This document shows positions 1 to 6,081 of a stretch of 7,662 nucleotides of DNA, piece by piece (the stretch's first letter is position 1; each line of letters begins with the position of its first letter). The stretch spans positions 1 to 7,662 of the forward strand of contig JBHGAV010000102.1 in the NCBI GenBank assembly GCA_041946685.1. The letters run 5' to 3'. The notes below the pieces were generated by a model. The model was not told the DNA's origin. It was given only the letters and a program-made list of their open reading frames with translations, and searched no databases. Source of the DNA: JBHGAV01 sp041946685 (lineage in GTDB: Bacteria > Acidobacteriota > Terriglobia > Bryobacterales > Bryobacteraceae). Position numbers and translations under genes: made by a program.

Positions 1-1778
1 AGCCGGGTCGGGTTCCAGGGCATGTCGTAGTTGATCATCAGGTGGCAGAACTGGAGGTTGATGCCCTCCCCGGCCGCCTCGGTCGCCACACAGATCTGCG
101 CCTGGGTCCGGAACTGCTCCTGCGCCCGCTTCCGCTCGTGGGGGTTCATCCCGCCGTGGATGTCGCAGGTCCGGTAGCCCCACCGGGTCAGGTGCTCCTG
201 GACATATGTGAGGGTGTCTCGGTGTTCCGTGAAGAGGAGGAGCTTCCCGCGGCCGTCCTTGAGCTGGTCGAACTCTGCGCGGGCCAGGCATGACTTGAGG
301 GCCTGGAGCTTCGAGTCGGCCGCCGCCTCGCGCACCTTGCGGGCCTGCTCCACCACGTCCTTCAGCGCCGCGATCTCCGCCCGGAGCTGATCCAGCTCCT
401 CGGCGACCGTGAAGTCGTCCACCAGGACGTCGCGATCGGTCTCGTCCAGGTCGTCCTCATCCTGCTCGGCGTCGGCCAGCCGGCCTTGCAGGGCCGCCAG
501 CCGCCGGGCGCGCTGGGCGGGTGCCAGGCCCTCCAGTTCGGCCAGCAGGTCCTGCTGCTTCTTCTGACGGCGGAGCAGTGACTCGTGGATCGCACAGGCG
601 GAGGAGGCCAGCCGGCGCTGGAGGACCGTGCGGGCAAGGGCTGCGGAAGTCTTCCGCTGCCCCTGCTGCTGGGGGATGAACTCGTTGATGTAGGCTGTGA
701 CGGCCTTGTAGAGCGCGAACTCGTCGGGATTCAGCGTGAAGGGAACCGTGATGGCGTGGCGGTCGGGGAAGAGGCGCTGGCCGTCGAGGTCCCGGAGGTC
801 CTCCTTCATCCGCCGAAGCGCCCAGGGACAGTCGGCGCCCAGGCGGAAGACCTCGTTCCGGAGGTCGGCGGCCTGCCGGCCGAGGCGGTGGGGTTCCGCA
901 AAGAGATCGGCGTCGACCAGCCGCAGGAAGTGGGCGAACTTGTCTTCGTCGCCGTGGTGCGGCGTGGCGGTGAGCAGGACAACATTCGTCTCAGCCCTCT
1001 CAGTCAGCTTCGCCGCCAGCTCATACCGCTTCGTCGGGACAGTCCTCGGTCCGCGGCCCGGCCCAGCGCTCCCTGTCCGGGCCGAGCACTTGTGCGCTTC
1101 GTCGATGATCACGAGGTCCCACGGCTGCTGCCAGACCCGCTCCCGGACCTCTTCCTGTTTGGCGTAGTCCAGCGAGGCGATCACCTGGGTGCTGCGCTGC
1201 CACGGGTTCGAGAGCTGCTGCTGGTCCACAGCCGCGAAGATGATGTCGAAGGTCTCGCCGAACCAGCGCTGCATCTCGTCCTGCCACTGGATCGTGAGCG
1301 GCGCCGGGCACAGGATCAGAATGCGGGTCACCGCCTCCCGCAGCTTCAGCTCCTTGATGAGGAGTCCCGCCATGATCGTCTTGCCGGCGCCTGGGTCGTC
1401 GGCGAGCAGGAACCGGAGGCAGGGCTGGGGGAGCATCCGCTGGTACACCGCTTCAATCTGGTGCGGCAGGGTCCGGATGCCGGAGAGGCTCACCGCGAAC
1501 TGTCGGTCGTGAGCGTAAGCGAGGCGAATCCGGGCGGACTCGATTAGGAGCTGGAGGTCGGCGGCATCGACGGGGGCGGCTGCCGGTGGGGAGGAAACGG
1601 CGGCGAGGGCCGCGGCCTCGTCCGATGAGATCACGACCTCGTCCAGTGTCCCATCACGAAGGCGGACGCGGCATTCGTAGCCGCCACCGAGCGGACGGAC
1701 CGCTTCGAGGGTTACCGGCTCCGCGAAGTGCCCCGGGAGGTGGACCTCGGCGCCGAGACGGAATCTGGCCTCGTCCAC
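1..1778 (-). CDS. SNF2-family DEAD/DEAH helicase (DISARM DrmD-like / DUF3883-associated type), C-terminus off the left edge
   Basis: The reading frame is open for 592 codons and leaves the window before a stop. It encodes an ATP-dependent superfamily 2 DNA translocase. Visible motifs are Walker A ADDPGAGKT (residues 126-134), an IIDEAH Walker B box (224-229), motif III LLTATPHHGD (268-277), motif IV around LLLFTEH (513-519), and motif V VATEAAGEGINLQ followed by INYDMPWNPTR (564-592). The QRIGR-type motif VI should lie just outside. About 120 residues between the two RecA lobes (380-500) are highly charged and probably coiled, with an acidic run near 436-450. The start is GTG at 1778 because GGAGG lies 4 nt upstream; in-frame TTG codons further up have no such site. 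The ADDPGAGKTIMAGLLIKEL loop and QRRLASS stretch are, from memory, typical of defence-island helicases of the DrmD/DUF3883 group. The exact subfamily is inference, because the C-terminal domain is not visible. Confidence 0.93.
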   Translation of the reverse strand, partial: MDEARFRLGAEVHLPGHFAEPVTLEAVRPLGGGYECRVRLRDGTLDEVVISSDEAAALAAVSSPPAAAPVDAADLQLLIESARIRLAYAHDRQFAVSLSGIRTLPHQIEAVYQRMLPQPCLRFLLADDPGAGKTIMAGLLIKELKLREAVTRILILCPAPLTIQWQDEMQRWFGETFDIIFAAVDQQQLSNPWQRSTQVIASLDYAKQEEVRERVWQQPWDLVIIDEAHKCSARTGSAGPGRGPRTVPTKRYELAAKLTERAETNVVLLTATPHHGDEDKFAHFLRLVDADLFAEPHRLGRQAADLRNEVFRLGADCPWALRRMKEDLRDLDGQRLFPDRHAITVPFTLNPDEFALYKAVTAYINEFIPQQQGQRKTSAALARTVLQRRLASSACAIHESLLRRQKKQQDLLAELEGLAPAQRARRLAALQGRLADAEQDEDDLDETDRDVLVDDFTVAEELDQLRAEIAALKDVVEQARKVREAAADSKLQALKSCLARAEFDQLKDGRGKLLLFTEHRDTLTYVQEHLTRWGYRTCDIHGGMNPHERKRAQEQFRTQAQICVATEAAGEGINLQFCHLMINYDMPWNPTR

Positions 1779-1782
1779 GGTG

Positions 1783-1787
1783 CCTCC
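1783..1787 (-). promoter_or_regulatory. Ribosome binding site of the helicase gene
   Basis: On the minus strand GGAGG is followed by CACC and then GTG. This near-perfect Shine-Dalgarno sequence at 4 nt spacing decides the helicase start at 1778. The frame is open much further upstream but has no comparable site. Confidence 0.7.
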
Positions 1788-1805
1788 GAAACTGACCAGG
1801 ATGGT

Positions 1806-1842
1806 CAACAAAAGGGGCGCCGACCCGGGAAGGTGGGCGCCC
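1806..1842 (-). terminator. Terminator-like hairpin in the helicase leader (possible attenuator)
   Basis: Read on the minus strand, GGGCGCC (1842-1836) pairs perfectly with GGCGCCC (1821-1815). After one C-C mismatch the stem continues with ACC/GGT, closing on a six-base loop. The stem is followed directly by C-TTTT-G-TT-G. A GC-only 7 bp stem plus a T-rich tail is the form of an intrinsic terminator for minus-strand transcription. It sits after the last accessory gene (stop at 1982) and only 37 nt before the helicase start. It could therefore end the accessory transcript, or act as an attenuator inside the helicase leader. The T run is interrupted, so efficiency is uncertain. Confidence 0.5.
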
Positions 1843-1981
1843 AGATTGTTCCCGCTGGCTCCAGGATCATCTGCGCGAAGACCCTCCGGAGACGGGCTAA
1901 TTTCAGGGGGTTGTATCACACATCGACCGTCACGGCAATCAATCCGATCGTCGTGAGCGGTTCAGAGGTCATGAGGCGGGG

Positions 1982-2878
1982 TTATGGCTTTCGGATAGCC
2001 AGGAGAGCAGAGATCGTCGAGAGCAACAGGACAGCATCCTCGCGGGAGAACTCAGCTGCCTCGCTGTGCGCGGCCAGATTGGCGTAATCGCGAAGATGGT
2101 AGCGGAGAGCATCCAATCGCTGTCGAAGCGTACGCGCTTCCCGGTCTTCTCTGCTTGCCGGCTTCCATCCGGGTCCAAGGTCTTCCTTCTCCCCCTCGAT
2201 GTTCCGCCATTCGTCAAGGGCTTGGCGGATGGCGAGAATGGCCCCCTTGCGGCCGGTCTCCCCGCCGCGCTCGAATGCCACCGCCGCCTCGGCAATCGAA
2301 CGCCAGACGGCATCCCACGGATTTGGCGGTGAGGAAGGGAGCGGGACTTCGAGAAATACCGCCTGGGAAACCGCGGCATTCCGCATCGCTCTGATCCACA
2401 CGTCCCTGGAATAGGTCACTTCCACTTCACCGTAGACCTGGTGCGGCCCGGTCCGAACCTGGTGCCCGGAGGCGGTGAGAAGAAATGCAAGCTCCGCGAG
2501 CACCGCGAATCGAAAACGTGGCGGCTCCACATCGCGGGACTTCTCATACGCAGCCAACGCCGTCAGTGGCGCCTCCCACACGAGGTTCGTGCCGATACTC
2601 GCTGACGGTATGCCACCCACGAACCAGCCGATGCATCGGCCTCGCCCAAGGGGGAACATCGTCCGCTGCTCGCTCACCCCAGTTATCTGAGCATGAACGT
2701 CGGTCAAGAGCGGCTGAGGATCCGCCGTCGAATTCCAGCCAAGGTTGATCACCACGGGGAACTCAATTTCGGCGCCGGAGGCAGTCTTCCGAACTCCAAG
2801 CCGGTCCAGGTTCGCGCCAAAAGAGATAGTACCGACCCCAACCCCATTTGCGCTCTGAATTGCGATGCTATCTGTCAT
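1982..2878 (-). CDS. Uncharacterised protein with conserved helical C-terminus, 298 aa
   Basis: I do not recognise a named family. The first ~160 residues look beta-rich and soluble, with many alternating hydrophobic residues and no signal peptide or membrane segment. It is followed by a segment with the Pro-rich motif PLPSSPPNPWDAVW (179-192). The last ~90 residues are helical, with GPGW (235-238), LRYHLRDYANLAAH (258-271) and SREDAVLLLSTISALLAIRKP (278-298). That tail resembles C-termini of bacterial proteins with HEPN-like helical bundles, where an H precedes an acidic 'R-D/E-D-A' helix; this is inference. I chose ATG 2878, which has AGAGG 9 nt upstream. An in-frame ATG at 2929 adds 17 residues (315 aa) and would leave only 15 nt from the upstream gene, but it has no clear ribosome binding site. 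The gene is 66 nt downstream of the 2945-3985 gene and probably co-transcribed with it. Base composition is milder than in the helicase. Confidence 0.78.
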   Translation of the reverse strand: MTDSIAIQSANGVGVGTISFGANLDRLGVRKTASGAEIEFPVVINLGWNSTADPQPLLTDVHAQITGVSEQRTMFPLGRGRCIGWFVGGIPSASIGTNLVWEAPLTALAAYEKSRDVEPPRFRFAVLAELAFLLTASGHQVRTGPHQVYGEVEVTYSRDVWIRAMRNAAVSQAVFLEVPLPSSPPNPWDAVWRSIAEAAVAFERGGETGRKGAILAIRQALDEWRNIEGEKEDLGPGWKPASREDREARTLRQRLDALRYHLRDYANLAAHSEAAEFSREDAVLLLSTISALLAIRKP

Positions 2879-2944
2879 GTTGGCCAACCTCTTGGACGGC
2901 TGGCGAGATGCAACGACCTTTGCCAGCATTGGCGAGTATCGCGG

Positions 2945-3985
2945 CTATCGTCTGCCCGACGTAATGGCGACGATGTTCACCACGGTCCGCGTTGCCTCTG
3001 AACAAAGGGCGGCGTCTTTGTACATGGCCGTTCGCTTGTGTTGGAGTTGATTCGCCAGGCTCAAAGACGCTTTTGCGTGGCGCCGCAGCGCCTCGTTCTC
3101 TGCACCGGTGTATTCGGCAGAAAAGTACGCCTCCAACATCCTGTAGGCGTCCGTCTCACTTGGGGTGACGCCGTCGCTTGATACATGTCTTGCGGGATCG
3201 AAAACCGCCTGTGCCAACGAAATGAAGCACTCACGGCAAAGCAAGCCAACCGTTTGGTATTCCTCCTCTCGACTGGCCTGAGCAAGACTGCTGATGATCC
3301 TGTCGACGATACGATCGACCCGGTCCCAACCAGTCGGCTCGCGGCTTGGCTCGGCCGGATTTCGAGGTGGGCCACCTGCTAGTTCCTCAAGCAGGGGGCG
3401 ATACAGAGCTCTCACATATTCTCGGCGCGACTGATAAGTCGGGAGATCTCCACTGCGCCACCGACCATACCACGCCCAAAGGTCTTCGAAGGGATTTGGA
3501 TCAGCTTTCTGCGATACCCTCAGCATCTCCCGGATCGCTTCTCTTCGTTCCCGATACTCGTCGTTCTTCGACTGAATTCGCGGACCGCCGGTCGCCACGG
3601 CGATCATCACATCCATCTGCGCTTCAATCATTCGCTCGAGCTCGCTCTTCTCAAACTCGGTTCGATCCACGAGGAACGACCGCGCCGACAATTCATGGAC
3701 TTTCAGCTGAGCGGGGAGGACCGCTTGGATGGCCGTTTCGATGGACATGTGTAGCTGACTTGGCATCTCAAATGGCAACTCCTGATCCGTGAACTCGACG
3801 AGGTCGGAAGCCCGGCAGCGGAGAGTGATATTCAGTCCAAGCGCAGTCGAATTGGAGTACCTTTGCGCTGTGCCGCCGATTTCAATACGGCACCTGCTGA
3901 GGACGTCCGCTGCTTCGCTGGTGCCGAGTTCCCGGAGGTGGCTGATGGCGCTTATCCGGATCGTTTCCGCGTCAGGAATGTTCAT
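2945..3985 (-). CDS. Uncharacterised protein with HEPN-like C-terminal domain, 346 aa
   Basis: No named family is recognised with certainty. Residues 1-105 look like an alpha/beta N-terminal module. Residues 106-160 are charged and helical. A tryptophan-rich link with DPNPFEDLWAWYGRW (162-176) and a YQSRREYVRALYRPLLEEL stretch (184-202) follows. The C-terminal ~125 residues form a predicted helical bundle with VGLLCRECFISLAQAVFDP (246-264), LANQLQHKRTA (310-320) and DAALCSEATRTVVNIVAI (324-341). The 'NxLQHKRTA' helix recalls HEPN-type domains in abortive-infection proteins; a clear R-x4-6-H catalytic motif is not obvious. No signal peptide or membrane helix is seen. The start ATG 3985 has GAGG 4 nt upstream. 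It lies 100 nt downstream of the HEPN-like 219 aa gene and 66 nt upstream of the next gene, all on the minus strand. A role in defence is inferred from context only. Confidence 0.82.
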   Translation of the reverse strand: MNIPDAETIRISAISHLRELGTSEAADVLSRCRIEIGGTAQRYSNSTALGLNITLRCRASDLVEFTDQELPFEMPSQLHMSIETAIQAVLPAQLKVHELSARSFLVDRTEFEKSELERMIEAQMDVMIAVATGGPRIQSKNDEYRERREAIREMLRVSQKADPNPFEDLWAWYGRWRSGDLPTYQSRREYVRALYRPLLEELAGGPPRNPAEPSREPTGWDRVDRIVDRIISSLAQASREEEYQTVGLLCRECFISLAQAVFDPARHVSSDGVTPSETDAYRMLEAYFSAEYTGAENEALRRHAKASLSLANQLQHKRTAMYKDAALCSEATRTVVNIVAITSGRR

Positions 3986-4085
3986 ACCACCTCGCCCTTG
4001 AGATTCCCACTGCCCAACTACGGGCCGAATCTAGGACCATCACGGTGTGGTGGCATCTCCGCGATTTCGACATAGCGCGGCAGCC

Positions 4086-4745
4086 TTAACGGAGTCCTTC
4101 GTTTTGCTCCTCGGTATTAGCTTGACGCTCAAAGTATTGACTGAGCTCGTATCGAGCTTCAGCCGCCAGTTGGAACTCTTCCGTCAAGCCTGTCACCGCG
4201 CCAGCAAGAAGGTCAAGTAGAGCATCCATCGTGCCGGAGAAAGAAACGACGTTGATCACGAAATGATGTGGCAGCTGCGCCTCGCCGGTCCGGCTCATGG
4301 GGTATCGAAAGGAGTACGATTGTGGGTCTACCTGATCGAGCCAGCGAATTATGCTCTCAAAATGTTCGAATGAGCCAAAGCGGGTCCCCTCGAAACTCCA
4401 GTGCTGACTCGCCCAAATTGCCCTGACGTGAGGCAGCAGAGGTGCTAGCCTATGACTGGTGAAGAGCCTGCTGGTATCGAGATCGCATTCAGAAATGAGG
4501 TGCAGCAGCATTGCGCCCCGGTAGACAACCGCCTTCAAGTACAGCTCAAGGGCATGCCGATACACGAAGAAGATTGGGTAACCCTCATAGTCGGCATATC
4601 CAGGCGCTGCGTCCAGCGTGGCGGCAAGCGCTTTGCCCGCTCGGTGATAGCCGTGAGCAAAAGCAGGCAAGTCACCGACCGGGTTGCCTTGGAAATTGAA
4701 GACTACATTCCCATGCCCGTCCGAATTTCCGGGGAATGGCTGCAT
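4086..4745 (-). CDS. HEPN-like domain protein, 219 aa
   Basis: The protein is small, soluble and mostly helical. A short Gly/Asn-rich lead is followed by HGYHRAGKALAATL (31-44), then FFVYRHALELYLKAVVYRG (59-77). That motif, F-x-Y-R-H-A-L-E-L-x-L-K-A, is typical of an uncharacterised family of HEPN-fold bacterial proteins. TSHRLAPLL (96-104) matches the following 'H-x-L' helix, and a conserved-looking FRYP (146-149) precedes the last helices (160-200). HEPN domains are often RNases or nucleotide-binding partners in toxin-antitoxin and abortive-infection systems. Catalytic competence cannot be judged here because no canonical R-x4-6-H pair stands out. ATG 4745 has GGAG 5 nt upstream, which supports this start. 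The gene is preceded by a 7 bp inverted repeat (4756-4783) and lies 256 nt downstream of the HNH gene. Assignment to the HEPN fold is inference from motif memory. Confidence 0.82.
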   Translation of the reverse strand: MQPFPGNSDGHGNVVFNFQGNPVGDLPAFAHGYHRAGKALAATLDAAPGYADYEGYPIFFVYRHALELYLKAVVYRGAMLLHLISECDLDTSRLFTSHRLAPLLPHVRAIWASQHWSFEGTRFGSFEHFESIIRWLDQVDPQSYSFRYPMSRTGEAQLPHHFVINVVSFSGTMDALLDLLAGAVTGLTEEFQLAAEARYELSQYFERQANTEEQNEGLR

Positions 4746-4755
4746 TTGCTCTCCG

Positions 4756-4783
4756 GCCTCTGTTCAATGGAGGGAGCAGAGGC
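4756..4783. repeat. 7 bp perfect inverted repeat before the HEPN-like gene
   Basis: GCCTCTG (4756-4762) and CAGAGGC (4777-4783) are perfect inverted copies separated by 14 nt. The repeat lies immediately upstream of the GGAG site (4751-4754) and the ATG at 4745 on the minus strand. It could be an operator or an mRNA hairpin controlling translation. A repeat of this size can also arise by chance in GC-rich DNA. Confidence 0.35.
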
Positions 4784-4830
4784 GCTCGCTCCGTGGAGTC
4801 AGCCCCTTCTACCCTCAAGGCTTGCGGGCC

Positions 4831-5001
4831 CTATCCAACTGCTGATCCGGTCAGCGCCTCCGACGTGTCAGCCGGGATCTTGGCGATCGAAACGAGATAC
4901 TCCTCGCCAAGAAGCGCCACCGGCTCTATCGCTACCTCCGGTGTCCCGTGGCCGTCGCGCGAACGGTGCCTGACCCAGGAGGCAATCCCATAATAGCTGG
5001 C
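4831..5001 (-). other. Open continuation of the HNH frame after its stop (56 codons), possible gene remnant
   Basis: After the TGA of the HNH gene (5004-5002) the same frame stays open for 56 codons to TAG at 4833-4831. The translation looks protein-like, for example VAIEPVALLGEEYLVSIAKI, with codon use similar to the neighbouring genes. No ATG starts it in this frame; only an internal GTG near 4920 is available. It may be a former C-terminal extension of the HNH protein cut off by a stop mutation, the tail of a lost gene, or chance. It fills most of the 256 nt gap before the HEPN-like gene. Confidence 0.3.
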
Positions 5002-5814
5002 TCAGGGATCCTGGCTCGTTTCTCCATGGCGATCGACGTCTGTGCTCTGTGGTGGAGTTTGTCGCCGATCGTTCAAGCCGATGCGGATAATTTCTGGACT
5101 GCTAGACCGGACCACCTTCAGAATCGCCACTGGCCATGGGGAGGATGACTCTGTCCCGCCTTCCAAGCGCCGAACCTCGCGACCGCCAAAAACCCAGAAA
5201 CCTGCGTCCTCCACCTGTTTCAGCATCGCGCTTAGTCGGTAGCTGGCCTGCACCCGATCAGGGGCCTCGAGTTCACCCGACAGATCACCCCAGTCTTGTG
5301 CCTCTTGCAGGAACTCGCTTAGGAGATCCGCCTCCGCTTGCGATTCCAGCTCGCCCTGATCGAAAGAGAAGGCGCAAGCGCCGTCCACAACCGTCATGAT
5401 CTCTCGGCCTGACGTCAGGCGAAGCAGGTGGCTCGGGATGGTCTCACGAAGGCGACGAACGCGGACCCGGGGTCTCACATCGCCGTCACCCAGACTGGAC
5501 GACACCCACTTTTCGTGATTCGCCTTCAGCGTCCGAAGCATGTCAGCCGTGTAGGTCTCATGCTGATCGTCCACCATCTTGTGATGCACACGGCACAGCA
5601 GAACCATATTCTCAGGCTCGTCGAGCCAATCCGGCGGGAACGCCGGATCGTGACGTGGGCCCTGACCGGCCGCGGAAACGATGTGGCACTCATCGCCCAC
5701 CACGGACTGGTCGTCTGCAGCCGTCGCGGCGACGACGAGCTCGCGCCGGCACATCGCGCAACGGTTCCCTGACCGCCCCCATAGGATCTTCCGAGCCTTG
5801 TCCGAAATTGCCAT
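5002..5814 (-). CDS. HNH endonuclease with uncharacterised C-terminal domain, 270 aa
   Basis: The N-terminal ~105 residues form an HNH (beta-beta-alpha metal) nuclease domain. Visible are CAMC (19-22), DECHI (41-45), ENMVLLC (68-74) and HHKMVDDQ (77-84). The Cys pairs and histidines give a zinc-stabilised fold with H44, N69 and H78 as likely catalytic or metal residues. The domain should cut DNA using a divalent metal. The C-terminal ~165 residues are not recognised: PSHLLRLTSGREIMTVVDGA (127-146), an acidic helical part with AQDWGDL (172-178), and ASYRLSAMLKQVEDAGFWVFGGREVRRL (190-217). This part could bind DNA or a partner. I chose ATG 5814 because MAISDKARKILWGRSGNRC is the usual family start; GGAG lies only 2 nt upstream. 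GTG 5835 would add seven residues. It is the first minus-strand gene after the divergent region, facing away from the methyltransferase. Confidence 0.9.
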   Translation of the reverse strand: MAISDKARKILWGRSGNRCAMCRRELVVAATAADDQSVVGDECHIVSAAGQGPRHDPAFPPDWLDEPENMVLLCRVHHKMVDDQHETYTADMLRTLKANHEKWVSSSLGDGDVRPRVRVRRLRETIPSHLLRLTSGREIMTVVDGACAFSFDQGELESQAEADLLSEFLQEAQDWGDLSGELEAPDRVQASYRLSAMLKQVEDAGFWVFGGREVRRLEGGTESSSPWPVAILKVVRSSSPEIIRIGLNDRRQTPPQSTDVDRHGETSQDP

Positions 5815-5956
5815 AGCTCCGTGCCCGACACTCACCGGGGATGCGATGGAAAGATTCGGGCAACGCTACCACCGAGGAAAGGAAAGTCAAGAGGGCGTCC
5901 GGAGAAGGGAAGGCGATAGGTCCGGTCCTAGCCACGCGGATCATTTACTACAAGGG

Positions 5957-5968
5957 TGCGCTAGCGTA
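5957..5968. promoter_or_regulatory. Palindrome around CGCTAGCG in the divergent intergenic region
   Basis: CGCTAGCG (5959-5966) is a perfect 8 bp palindrome, extended by flanking T/A at 5957 and 5968 across one mismatch. It lies about midway in the region between the HNH gene (minus) and the methyltransferase gene (plus), where an operator controlling both would be placed. No convincing -35/-10 pair was found beside it. The regulatory role is inferred. Confidence 0.25.
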
Positions 5969-6043
5969 AGCAGTGGCGAATTGGGTTTTCCTCTGCCCGC
6001 GTGAAAGGGGTTGCGTGCCTTCGCACATGGAGTCATACGCTGT

Positions 6044-6056
6044 CCCGTGCCACGGG
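6044..6056. promoter_or_regulatory. Perfect 13 bp dyad upstream of the methyltransferase gene
   Basis: CCCGTG-C-CACGGG is a perfect six-base inverted repeat around one central base. It ends 14 nt before the AGGAG site and 25 nt before the GTG start of the methyltransferase. The one-base centre rules out an RNA hairpin of full length, so a protein-binding operator is more likely than a terminator. No known regulator is recognised. Confidence 0.35.
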
Positions 6057-6070
6057 CCGACCCGCCCGAC

Positions 6071-6075
6071 AGGAG
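6071..6075 (+). promoter_or_regulatory. Ribosome binding site of the methyltransferase gene
   Basis: AGGAG stands 6 nt before GTG 6082. It selects this start over the upstream in-frame GTG at 6001, whose extra 27 residues look unlike the family and which has no good site. Confidence 0.7.
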
Positions 6076-6081
6076 TTCCGC

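Noticed and set aside
585..1547. 320-codon open frame on the plus strand opposite the helicase gene
   Set aside because: An antisense shadow of the helicase. The minus strand carries Walker A, DEAH and other helicase motifs over the same stretch.
1912..1942. Possible minus-strand promoter, TTGATT at 1942-1937 and GTGATA or GATACA near 1919-1912
   Set aside because: The -35 matches four of six bases, but the -10 is poor and the spacing is 17 to 19 nt depending on the choice. Too weak to list as a feature, though it would put the hairpin at 1806-1842 inside the transcript leader.
4059..4080. Short inverted repeat CCGCG/CGCGG between the 346 aa and 219 aa genes
   Set aside because: Only five pairs, a 12 nt loop and no T run on either strand; expected by chance in this DNA.
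5690..5944. 84-codon minus-strand frame overlapping the HNH start
   Set aside because: Its C-terminal half lies out of frame inside the HNH domain, it becomes arginine-rich there, and it has no clear ribosome binding site.
6001..6081. N-terminal extension of the methyltransferase from GTG 6001
   Set aside because: No ribosome binding site at 6001, and the extra residues look non-family. AGGAG before GTG 6082 explains the start.
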